Assembly (NCBI GenBank): GCA_001660395.1
Contig: LXWE01000002.1
Span: forward strand, 310,001 to 374,000
Length of the DNA stretch: 64,000 nt
Origin: Alteromonadaceae bacterium XY-R5
GTDB lineage: Bacteria > Pseudomonadota > Gammaproteobacteria > Enterobacterales > Alteromonadaceae
Reading direction: 5' to 3'
Notes under the pieces: model-generated
Database searches by the model: none
Told to the model about the DNA's origin: nothing
Seen by the model: the letters and a program-made list of their open reading frames with translations, nothing else
Position numbers and translations under genes: made by a program
Shown here: positions 36,055 to 43,075 of the stretch, piece after piece
Layout: every line of letters begins with the position of its first letter
Position numbering within the stretch: the first letter of the stretch is position 1

Positions 36055-36323
36055 ACTTATCGCCCTGAAAGTGATGTCACTGAAAGCCCTAGTCTACGCG
36101 AAATTGTACCTGGGTGGGTAAGTAATAGGTAAAGCTGACTCAATGGGATGCATCACCTTGTGTTATCGATATAAATGGTAATTAAAAGTCTCAAATGAGT
36201 GGCTATATTCTCTAAAATTGCGGATAAAATTCGAAAAAAATGATGAAACCGATTTGGACGTAATTATTCCGTCTACACTTGATCCACTTATTTACATTGA
36301 GTGTGTAACAGTGAGTAAACATC

Positions 36324-37094
36324 ATGCCTAGAATAACTATCTTTAGTATCTTCCCACTGCTGTTGGGATTGAGCATTTTATTGAACTCTGCAGTGGCCCA
36401 GGAACAACTTCCTCTGGTGGAAGTGAATTGCATGAAGTCAAAATCTGCCGATTATGAACAGGTCGAAAAGGATATCTGGCAGCCCATTCATCAGGCCATG
36501 GTGGATAGCAAAACCAAAGTCTGGTGGGGATTATATGCTGTGGTCTATGGCGATAAATCCAAATGCGATTACTACACAGTCGATGTCTACAGTCCGTCAC
36601 AATTGCGCAACGGTCCCGGGTTTGGCGCTGCCATCGACAAGCTTTACCCGAAGGGTTTTGACAAGCAGTTTGCGCGCACTGTGGCCAGCCGTGACAATGT
36701 CGAAACGACCCTGTGGGCGACGGTGGCAGAAACCAGCATGGCAGATTACCAGTATATGAAAGTCAACTGGATGAAAGCCATGCCTGGACAGGAGCAAAAG
36801 TATGTCGAAATGGAAAAGCAGTATTTTCAGCCTGTGTATCAAAAGATGGTTGATGACGGCAAACTCGGTGGCTGGAAATTGTTTACCCTGTTAGCGCCGG
36901 AAGGCTCCCAAATGCCATATAACTTTACCACAGTGGACATGTGGAAAGATCTCGGCCCGGCAGACCCGACCGATGCAATGAAAAAGATTCATCCTGACAT
37001 GGGCATGGACAAAATGATCATGACCGCCGAAGGCACCCGTGAACACCTTAACAGCCAGGTGTTGGTGAAACTGGCGTCAACCACCCGCAATTGA
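36324..37094 (+). CDS. Exported protein with internal duplication, unknown function
   Basis: This 256-residue protein has a signal peptide (about 1-25, ending AVA). The mature part shows two related halves: LVEVNCMKSKSADYEQVEKDI with WQPIHQAMVDSKTKVWWGLYA (about 31-75), and YMKVNWMKAMPGQEQKYVEMEK with YFQPVYQKMVDDGKLGGWKLF (about 145-190). The pattern strand, helix, QP..Q.MVD, GW.L strand resembles a duplicated dimeric alpha/beta-barrel (ferredoxin-like) unit, as in NIPSNAP or antibiotic-monooxygenase folds. No catalytic motif is recognised. It is a single gene. The 269-bp upstream gap is AT-rich and otherwise featureless. Confidence 0.65.
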   Translation: MPRITIFSIFPLLLGLSILLNSAVAQEQLPLVEVNCMKSKSADYEQVEKDIWQPIHQAMVDSKTKVWWGLYAVVYGDKSKCDYYTVDVYSPSQLRNGPGFGAAIDKLYPKGFDKQFARTVASRDNVETTLWATVAETSMADYQYMKVNWMKAMPGQEQKYVEMEKQYFQPVYQKMVDDGKLGGWKLFTLLAPEGSQMPYNFTTVDMWKDLGPADPTDAMKKIHPDMGMDKMIMTAEGTREHLNSQVLVKLASTTRN

Positions 37095-37173
37095 ATCACA
37101 GATGCCAGGGATGGCATCGAAGATGTTGCTCTTACACTGTTTTATTTCACAGTCTGATGTTCCAGACTCCAAA

Positions 37174-37234
37174 GTTAAAAATTTTTGACATTGCGCGCAT
37201 CTTGCTCTAACTTCTCGTGTTAATAATCTTTAAC
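37174..37234. promoter_or_regulatory. Duplicated operator and promoter of the membrane-protein/XRE pair
   Basis: GTTAAAAATTTTTGAC (37174-37189) and GTTAATAATCTTTAAC (37219-37234) are near-palindromic 16-mers identical at 13 positions. The first overlaps a -35 element TTGACA (37185-37190). The second lies past the likely -10 (TAACTT at 37208 or TCTAAC at 37206). This is the layout of an autorepressed promoter, and the XRE protein encoded two genes later is the obvious candidate. Confidence 0.65.
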
Positions 37235-37250
37235 ATTGGAGAGTGGAGAT

Positions 37251-37679
37251 ATGTCTTTTCGTGAAAAATCAGCTGGATTAATGGCCTTGGTACTACTGTT
37301 GGCGTCGGCCCTTTATGCGAAAGCCGTGTTGAGCGCATCTGTGGCTAGCGGGGCACTGGTAGCACCTAATTTCCCGGACCTTATAGGCTATACCTTGTTG
37401 TTGGTGATCTTATCGGTATTGGGACACATTGTGTTGGCAGCCGTCAGCCCAAAAGAGGCCAATGCTCAGGTAGATGAACGTGAACGCGCCATTGCCGCCA
37501 AAGCAGGGCGAATATCGGGCGCGCTGCAAAGTGCCGGCGTAGTGCTTTCCTTGCTCGGTTATTTGTGGCTACAGCAGGCTCATGTGTTGTTTTATTGTAT
37601 TTTGGCGACTCTGGTGCTGGCGCAATTGCTCAATTATGGCCTGACGTTAGTGTTTAACCGAATGGTATGGCAGGCATGA
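37251..37679 (+). CDS. Four-helix membrane protein paired with an XRE regulator
   Basis: This 142-residue protein has four predicted helices (about 8-27, 42-62, 85-105 and 110-138) and a short polar loop VDERERAIAAKAGR between helices 2 and 3. The loop D-E-R-E-x-x-I..KA is typical of DUF2178-like small membrane proteins that sit beside a short helix-turn-helix gene. ATG 37251 is used, not the upstream in-frame start at 37236. Its stop overlaps the next ATG by four bases (ATGA), so translation is coupled. Function unknown. Confidence 0.65.
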   Translation: MSFREKSAGLMALVLLLASALYAKAVLSASVASGALVAPNFPDLIGYTLLLVILSVLGHIVLAAVSPKEANAQVDERERAIAAKAGRISGALQSAGVVLSLLGYLWLQQAHVLFYCILATLVLAQLLNYGLTLVFNRMVWQA

Positions 37680-37888
37680 GTAAAGCCTTACCGATAGCCA
37701 ATCGAGTGCGGGAATTACGCGAATTGCGGCCCATGACCCAGTCTGAATTAGGTGATGCCGTGGGGGTAACCCGCCAGACAGTGGCAGCCATAGAGCAGCG
37801 GCGTTATTCGCCTTCGCTGGAAACCGCATTTCGGATAGCGCGCTTGTTTGATACGCCCCTGGAAGCGGTGTTCTTCTGGGATGAATAG
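37676..37888 (+). CDS. Short XRE-family HTH regulator
   Basis: This 70-residue protein is a single XRE helix-turn-helix: NRVRELRELRPMTQSELGDAVGVTRQTVAAIEQRRYSPSLETAFRIARLF. The T-R-Q-T-V-A-A-I-E recognition helix and LEAVFFWDE tail match the YozG/Cro-like group that is usually co-transcribed with a small membrane protein. The start at 37676 overlaps the upstream stop. It probably binds the two 16-bp sites in front of the operon. Confidence 0.88.
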   Translation: MSKALPIANRVRELRELRPMTQSELGDAVGVTRQTVAAIEQRRYSPSLETAFRIARLFDTPLEAVFFWDE

Positions 37889-37889
37889 C

Positions 37890-37913
37890 CGACAGGGCAG
37901 CATTGCCCTGTCG
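37890..37913. terminator. Terminator between XRE and VOC genes
   Basis: A 10-bp stem (CGACAGGGCA / TGCCCTGTCG) with loop GCAT lies two bases after the XRE stop and faces the convergent VOC gene. The tail is CATTATTCT. Confidence 0.75.
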
Positions 37914-37949
37914 CATTATTCTCCTCTGGAAGTGTGCGACAACCGAGGT

Positions 37950-38456
37950 TTAGTACGCCCCGGCTGAGTACGTCAGCTCATAGCTGTGGCTGTAAATTTC
38001 GAGGATATTACCAAACGGATCTTCCATATAAATCATGCGATAAGGCTTCTCGCCCGGGTAATAGTAACGGGGAGCCTGCATGCGTTTTTTACCGCCCGCC
38101 GCGACAATTTTTTCTGCCAGGCCTTCTACATCCGGGTCCTGCACGCAGAAGTGGAACACGCCGGTTTTCCAGTATTCAAAGTTGTTTTCCGGGTTTTGCT
38201 GGTTTTTAAACTGGAAAATTTCCACGCCAATGCGATCGCCGGTCGATAGGTGGGCAATGCGGAAGCTTTCCCAGCCAGCACCAAATACATCGGTACACAT
38301 TTCACCTATGGGGCTGTTATCTTCGACAATCTCTGTGGGGGTCATAATCAAATACCAGCCCAGCACTTCAGTGTAAAATTTTACTGCAGCATCCAAATCG
38401 GGCACAGAAATGCCGATATGGGAAAAGGTACGTGGATAAGGGGTTGGCAGGCTCAT
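37950..38456 (-). CDS. VOC (lactoylglutathione lyase-like) protein
   Basis: This 168-residue single-chain VOC fold begins TFSHIGISVPDLDAAVKFYTEVLGWYLI (metal His near residue 13). It continues with GVFHFCVQDPDVEGLAEKIVAAGGKK and ends YMEDPFGNILEIYSHSYE, with the usual Glu ligand. The YYYPGEKPYRMIYMEDPFGN string is common in a fungal/bacterial subgroup linked to small-molecule detoxification. It is divergent from a LysR gene, with a 15-bp palindrome between them, so LysR-dependent expression is likely. Confidence 0.82.
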   Translation of the reverse strand: MSLPTPYPRTFSHIGISVPDLDAAVKFYTEVLGWYLIMTPTEIVEDNSPIGEMCTDVFGAGWESFRIAHLSTGDRIGVEIFQFKNQQNPENNFEYWKTGVFHFCVQDPDVEGLAEKIVAAGGKKRMQAPRYYYPGEKPYRMIYMEDPFGNILEIYSHSYELTYSAGAY

Positions 38457-38508
38457 GCTGTTTTCCTCTGTGATGAAACTGCCGCTAGTCTAGGTAGGTT
38501 TTTGTGAG

Positions 38509-38523
38509 ATGATAAATTATCAT
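38509..38523. promoter_or_regulatory. LysR-type palindrome between VOC and LysR genes
   Basis: ATGATAA-A-TTATCAT is a symmetric 15-mer 32 bases before the lysR start, with a further half-site GATAAT near 38537. The T-N11-A pattern fits a LysR box. Confidence 0.5.
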
Positions 38524-38554
38524 TATTTCTTATTTTGATAATTTGGCGTTATGA

Positions 38555-39451
38555 ATGCTCAATCCTGTCTGGCTGCAAACCTTTAAAACTCTGGTGGAAA
38601 CCGGTCATTTTACCCATACCGCCGACAAGCTGTTTATGACTCAGCCCGGTGTCAGCCAGCATGTGCAAAAACTTGAAAGCGCTTGTGGTTATCCGCTATT
38701 AAAACGGATGAAAAAGACCTTCGAGCTTACCCCTCAGGGCAGCCAGCTTTACGCGTATGTCTGTCGTTTGCAGCAGCAGGAACAGGCCATGCTGGCCCAG
38801 TTAGGACAGGATGACCCTTATGCCGGACAATGTGAGCTGGCCTGTTCCGGCGCGCTTGCCACCTTGCTCTATGCGCCGCTGTTGGAATTGCAGCGTCAGC
38901 ATCCGCAGTTGGTGATCAGTCTGGAGGCCTCGCCCAATCAGCGCATTTTAACTGAGATTAAGGCAGGAAAGCTGGAGATGGGCATAGTCACCCAACAGCC
39001 CGATCCCTTGTTATTTGATAGCCAGATTATCGGTGCCGAAACACTGTCTTTGGTGTTGCCAAAACAGACAACAGAGGCAGGGGAAACGCTCTCAACTGCG
39101 CTGAAACGGCTGGGCTTAATTCGCCATCCGGATGTGGATCATTATTTGGGCCTGTATCTAAAACACAGCCAGCAGAGCGAACTGCAGAAACTGTCGGTAC
39201 AGACGTTACCCACGTCAGGTTATGTAAACCAAATTCATCAGATACTCTTGCCGGTGGCCAAAGGCTTTGGGTTCACTGTGCTGCCGCAAAGTGCCATCAC
39301 CAGCTTTACAGACAAAGAGGCGCTTACTGTGTGGCCGCTGGAGAAACCGGTGCAGGAAACCCTGTATCTGGTGTGGCGTAAAGATCGCGAATGGCCAGCC
39401 CGTTATCGCACCCTGGTGGCGACCCTAAACGCGCTATTGAATAGCGATTAA
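38555..39451 (+). CDS. LysR-family transcriptional regulator
   Basis: This 298-residue protein has a winged HTH at the N-terminus (LQTFKTLVETGHFTHTADKLFMTQPGVSQHVQKLESACGYPLLKR) and an effector-binding domain (about 90-295) starting QCELACSGALATLLYAPLLEL. It probably regulates the divergent VOC gene and itself. The inducer is unknown. Start ATG 38555 keeps the canonical spacing before the HTH. Confidence 0.9.
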   Translation: MLNPVWLQTFKTLVETGHFTHTADKLFMTQPGVSQHVQKLESACGYPLLKRMKKTFELTPQGSQLYAYVCRLQQQEQAMLAQLGQDDPYAGQCELACSGALATLLYAPLLELQRQHPQLVISLEASPNQRILTEIKAGKLEMGIVTQQPDPLLFDSQIIGAETLSLVLPKQTTEAGETLSTALKRLGLIRHPDVDHYLGLYLKHSQQSELQKLSVQTLPTSGYVNQIHQILLPVAKGFGFTVLPQSAITSFTDKEALTVWPLEKPVQETLYLVWRKDREWPARYRTLVATLNALLNSD

Positions 39452-39478
39452 ATGCTGGTTTGATTTGAGCCGCGTAGC

Positions 39479-39763
39479 TCAGTCGGGATTACTCGTTATC
39501 TGGTAATGGCGGCTGACGTTTACCGTCACTGTGCCCCAGTGTGACGCTTTTACCCGTTGCTGATGCAGGTCAAACGCCGCCTGATCGACAAACTCTTCAT
39601 ACACATCAAAGCGCAGGGGATTGTCTTGGTTAGGTTTCACCTCAAAGCAAATGCAGCCTGGCTCTTGGCGCGTGAGACGGGTGTGCTCGAGCAGAGCCAA
39701 GGTCACAATGTCCAGGTCTGCCTCGGGCACCAGAATAAATCCGGATAAAATGATGTTTGCCAT
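39479..39763 (-). CDS. Antibiotic biosynthesis monooxygenase (ABM)-fold protein
   Basis: This 94-residue ferredoxin-like protein shows the ABM pattern: an N-terminal strand (ILSGFILVPEADLDIV), EHTRLTRQEPGCICFEVKPNQDNPLRFDVYEEFVDQAAFDLHQ, and a terminal strand. It resembles YgiN-type quinol monooxygenases, which act as dimers. It is convergent with the LysR gene and lies between two sets of small-molecule genes. The substrate is unknown. Confidence 0.82.
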   Translation of the reverse strand: MANIILSGFILVPEADLDIVTLALLEHTRLTRQEPGCICFEVKPNQDNPLRFDVYEEFVDQAAFDLHQQRVKASHWGTVTVNVSRHYQITSNPD

Positions 39764-39878
39764 AACTACCTCTTACCGCCTGCGGCTAACTTGATGGAAA
39801 AATAACGGCCATCTCTGGCCTGGGGTAGAGGTTATATCCCTTTGTTTAGCATAAAGAAAGGGAAGAGTATCGGGTACA

Positions 39879-40114
39879 GGCTCAGGCGCAGGCACAGCAT
39901 GGCTGCTCCTCAGAGCGATGATAAAGTCCCTGTTTTTAAGACCTATTACCCTGCAGGGTGTTTACAAACGTCACGAGCGAATAAAGTTCTAGGCAAAAGC
40001 CTTTGAAAAACCGGAGTTTACACGGGGTAAATGAGGATTTTGAAAAGGTTTTTAACAACGAAATTTAGAGCGCAGTAGATTGTCAACAGCCTGAGGCGCA
40101 GCATGGCTGCACCT
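39879..40114. repeat. Structured intergenic repeat-like element (possible RNA)
   Basis: Two similar end modules in the same orientation, sharing CAGCATGGCTGC and AGGCGCAG (39879-39912 and 40089-40114), enclose a core with several stems. These are the palindrome ACCCTGCAGGGT (39948-39959), AGGC-AAAA-GCCT (39991-40002), and a nested pair in which AAAAACC (40006-40012) / GGTTTTT (40047-40053) surrounds GTTTAC-ACGGG-GTAAAT (40016-40032). No reading frame explains it. It looks like the kind of dispersed intergenic element found in many copies in alteromonad chromosomes, but only one copy lies in this window. It fills most of the 365-bp gap 39764-40128. Confidence 0.5.
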
Positions 40115-40128
40115 GTGTGATGAGTCAG

Positions 40129-40644
40129 TTAGGCTTGCTGTCGGCGTGCCGCTGCAACCAGTCCATCCAGCCACTCCTGATGGCCGTTGATCATAGGGTT
40201 GGGCACTGTGCTGGCCAGTTGCCTGGCCGGTTCACCGTTTTGGGTTTCCTGGGTCAGGATGCGCACACGATTGTGGCTGAGATCTTCAACAATCCAGGCG
40301 TGATGCACATCTAAACGTTCGGCTGAATTTTCTTCACCCACCCAGCCATGCCAGGCCACCCGGGCAGGCTGACCGTTAACGGGGGCGATAAGTTCGACCA
40401 CTTTTGCCTCCACCGGAAAGCCAAAGGTCTCGAAATAAAAGCGATCAGCCATTGCCAGCTGAGGGCCCTTGTCGTCATAGAACTTTGGATTAGCGGAATT
40501 TTTATAATAGCTCGGCCACAGCGCTGGCGTGACCAGCAGTGGCCAGATATCAGCTGTGGTTAAACCGCTCACAATCACTTCGTTAGAGCAGTAATTATCA
40601 GTAAAGCCAGGCACAAAGCCCGCAGGCCATTGGATTTCAGTCAT
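40129..40644 (-). CDS. SRPBCC (START-like) domain protein
   Basis: This 171-residue protein has the polyketide-cyclase/SRPBCC helix-grip pattern: NEVIVSGLTTADIWPLLVTPALWPSYYKNS near the start, DRFYFETFGFPVEAKVVEL in the middle, and the long C-terminal helix NGHQEWLDGLVAAARRQQ. Such domains bind hydrophobic ligands, and no catalytic residues can be assigned. It is downstream of, and same strand as, a LysR gene 129 bases away, so that regulator may control it. Confidence 0.75.
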   Translation of the reverse strand: MTEIQWPAGFVPGFTDNYCSNEVIVSGLTTADIWPLLVTPALWPSYYKNSANPKFYDDKGPQLAMADRFYFETFGFPVEAKVVELIAPVNGQPARVAWHGWVGEENSAERLDVHHAWIVEDLSHNRVRILTQETQNGEPARQLASTVPNPMINGHQEWLDGLVAAARRQQA

Positions 40645-40773
40645 ACGTTATTCACCTTGGGTAACAATCAAGGTGGCTAGGATAAGAATGCAGCCGAAGC
40701 GCGGCCAATCGTTACTGCTAATAAGGGCGATAAGCCAAGGACATATCTGCCAGCATACCGTTATCTGCTGGCG

Positions 40774-41703
40774 TCAGGTCTCAGCGAATACACAGGCCTG
40801 AATTTGCTCCCGCAGCCACTGGTAGGCAGGGTGAGTATGAGTACGTTCGTGCCAGACCATGTACTTACTAAAGCCAGGCACACTAAACGGCAGCGCCAGG
40901 GTCGTTAAGCCATGCGCATCTGCCACCAGACGTGATGGCACTACCGCCAGTAATTCACTGCTACGCAGAATATCAAGCAAAATCAGAAAGCTGGGCACAG
41001 AGGTGGTGACGCGGCGCTGTTTCCCAAGCTGGGCTAATACAGTGTCAGTGACCCCACTAAATGCCCCGCCCAGATAAGAGACGATGGCATGTTCAGCGTG
41101 ACAAAACTGCTCCAGCGTAATCGCACTTTGTTGTGCCAGTGGATGGTTTTTACTTAACGCGCAGACGTAAGTTTCTTCAAACAGGGTTTTACCGCGCAGA
41201 TCCGCAGGCGCCGTCTCTGGAGTCATAAAGGCAATGTCGATACTGCCCTGTTCCATTTGCTGCGGGATTTTATCATCCTGAATAAAATGGGTGGCAATGC
41301 GTATATACGGAGCCCGATGCTGCAGGCGCGCCAGCAGCGGCACTATGATAGTTGAGAGGGAATAGTCGGTCCCTGCCAGAGTGATCGTGAGGGCTGAAGT
41401 GGCGGGATCAAATTCCGGCGGCTGTATCAACTGCTCCAGTTCCCGCAAAATATGCTTAATCGGCTGTGCCAGTTCTTCGGCACGCTTGGTGGGAATTACG
41501 CCATGCTGGGCGCGCACAAACAAAGGATCATTAAAGCTATCGCGCAAGCGGGTGAGCATGCCACTGACGGCAGGCTGGGTAACAGCCAGGCGCTCAGCTG
41601 CGCGGGAGACGTTCTGCTCTTCCATCAGCACGGCAAAGGTTTTCAGCAGATTAAGATCGAGCTGGCGCAAATCACTGGGCTTTTTCACGGGACAAATATC
41701 CAA
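40774..41703 (-). CDS. LysR-family transcriptional regulator
   Basis: This 309-residue regulator has the HTH in LDLNLLKTFAVLMEEQNVSRAAERLAVTQPAVSGMLTRLRDSFNDPLFVR (about 14-63) and an effector domain from about residue 100. The LDLNLLKTF opening is typical of the NodD/NahR/SyrM-like branch that often responds to aromatics. It may act on the SRPBCC gene downstream or on unlinked targets. Confidence 0.88.
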   Translation of the reverse strand: MDICPVKKPSDLRQLDLNLLKTFAVLMEEQNVSRAAERLAVTQPAVSGMLTRLRDSFNDPLFVRAQHGVIPTKRAEELAQPIKHILRELEQLIQPPEFDPATSALTITLAGTDYSLSTIIVPLLARLQHRAPYIRIATHFIQDDKIPQQMEQGSIDIAFMTPETAPADLRGKTLFEETYVCALSKNHPLAQQSAITLEQFCHAEHAIVSYLGGAFSGVTDTVLAQLGKQRRVTTSVPSFLILLDILRSSELLAVVPSRLVADAHGLTTLALPFSVPGFSKYMVWHERTHTHPAYQWLREQIQACVFAET

Positions 41704-41782
41704 ATATCATTGCCTTAAAGCCTAACACTTTTCACAACAGGCCGATATTCAGGGTACAGGAAAGTATTCGAAAGAAGTACCG

Positions 41783-41827
41783 GGCAGTGGTTGCTCAACT
41801 ACGGGCAGGTAACGAGCAACCACTGCC
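41783..41827. repeat. Perfect 14-bp inverted repeat in a 425-bp gap
   Basis: GGCAGTGGTTGCTC (41783-41796) and GAGCAACCACTGCC (41814-41827) form a very stable hairpin with a 17-base loop. No T-tract follows in either direction. The rest of the gap (41704-42128) has no recognisable gene, only a LysR-type palindrome at its right end. It could be a repetitive extragenic element or the remnant of a mobile element. Confidence 0.55.
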
Positions 41828-42103
41828 GGCACTTGCATATGACTGACGCAAAGCAATGGTGAGGCTAAAGGGAGTCACACCACTGTTGCATACTGCCAGT
41901 CATTTGCCTTATCTGATTTATGCTTCGTTGACCGTTATTGGCCAAGTTGGCGGTAGGGTTTCACCAGGTCCGCTACAAATACAGATAAGTTTGACACCTT
42001 TTTATTGTTATTAACTGTCATGCTTGTTCCTCACAAGGTGGCGGTGATAACCCCATTATGGTTAGGGTGTTGGTTCCAATAAATGGATTTGTTATAGTTT
42101 CTC

Positions 42104-42122
42104 AATTCCATAAACTGGAATT
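42104..42122. promoter_or_regulatory. LysR-type operator at the start of the next lysR gene
   Basis: AATTCCA-TAAAC-TGGAATT is a perfect 7-bp-arm palindrome seven bases before the lysR ATG. The 13-mer TAAACTGGAATTA (42111-42123) is repeated at 42137-42149 inside the first codons. The arrangement suggests autoregulation. Confidence 0.55.
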
Positions 42123-42128
42123 AACTGG

Positions 42129-43049
42129 ATGCAAAATAAACTGGAATTACTGCGCATTTTTTGTCATGCCGCTGAATCCGACACCTTTAAAGAAGCCGCC
42201 GGTATGTTGGGGATCTCGCCTCAGGCCATTACCCGCGCGGTACAAGAGCTCGAAGCTCTGCAAGGGGAAGTGCTGTTTCACCGCAATACCCGGCGTATGC
42301 AACTGACCAATTTTGGTGAAGAACTGGTGGCAAGGGTGCGGCCGTTAATTGAACAGGTGGATGATGTCTTTACCCCCCGAGATACTCAGGATGGCGATGA
42401 TTTTCATGGTACTGTGACCATTGCTGCACCTATGGCCTTTGGCCAGAATGTGGTGTCACCTGTGCTGAGCCAAATTCTCAAAGCCTATCCGGGGATTCGG
42501 GTAAACCTGCGTTTAAGTGACCAGCATGCCGATGTGGTAAAAGAACGTATTGATATAGGATTGCGTATTGGTGTGATCCGCGACAACCGTTTTATCGCCC
42601 GCCAGCTTGGTACTATTCAATATTATGTGGTGGCTACCCCTGAATTGATCGCTGAAAAAGGTGTGCCTAAAGCTCCGCGAAATCTGGCGCAGTTTCCTAC
42701 GTCAGGGGTGCTGGATGTTTCCACCGGGCGCGAGTGGCCCTGGTTTTTTAAAGACCGGCAGGAGCTGCCCATTCATTGTTCGCGCATGATGTTTGATGAT
42801 GCCATTGCCGAAAGCCATGCCGTGTGTGCCGGGCTGGCCTTTGGTCAGCTCCCCAGCTTTTTAGCCGACAAACCGTTAGCCCAGGGCAAGTTGCAGCGGG
42901 TGCTTGAGGCCTTTGAGCCCGACCCCTGGACCTACTATATTTATCGCCCTCAACGCGGGCCGGTGCCCAGACGGGTGCGGGCTATGTACGATGCCTTATC
43001 GGAGGGAATTCCTGAATATCTGGAGCGCCAGCGTCACCCAGGCGAGTGA
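42129..43049 (+). CDS. LysR-family transcriptional regulator
   Basis: This 306-residue protein has the HTH in LELLRIFCHAAESDTFKEAAGMLGISPQAITRAVQELEALQGEVLFHRNTRRMQLT and the effector domain FHGTVTIAAPMAFGQNVVSPVLSQ onward. This is the CrgA/AaeR-like subgroup (GTVTIAAP motif). It is convergent with the NhaC-like antiporter gene, 26 bases away, so its target is not obvious from context. A palindrome at its own start suggests self-control. Confidence 0.9.
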   Translation: MQNKLELLRIFCHAAESDTFKEAAGMLGISPQAITRAVQELEALQGEVLFHRNTRRMQLTNFGEELVARVRPLIEQVDDVFTPRDTQDGDDFHGTVTIAAPMAFGQNVVSPVLSQILKAYPGIRVNLRLSDQHADVVKERIDIGLRIGVIRDNRFIARQLGTIQYYVVATPELIAEKGVPKAPRNLAQFPTSGVLDVSTGREWPWFFKDRQELPIHCSRMMFDDAIAESHAVCAGLAFGQLPSFLADKPLAQGKLQRVLEAFEPDPWTYYIYRPQRGPVPRRVRAMYDALSEGIPEYLERQRHPGE

Positions 43050-43075
43050 CGCTGAGCCCTGAACGAAGTGATAGG

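Noticed and set aside
36070-36081. AGTGATGTCACT near-palindrome upstream of the secreted duplicated protein
   Set aside because: A single short site with no second copy and more than 240 bases from the gene.
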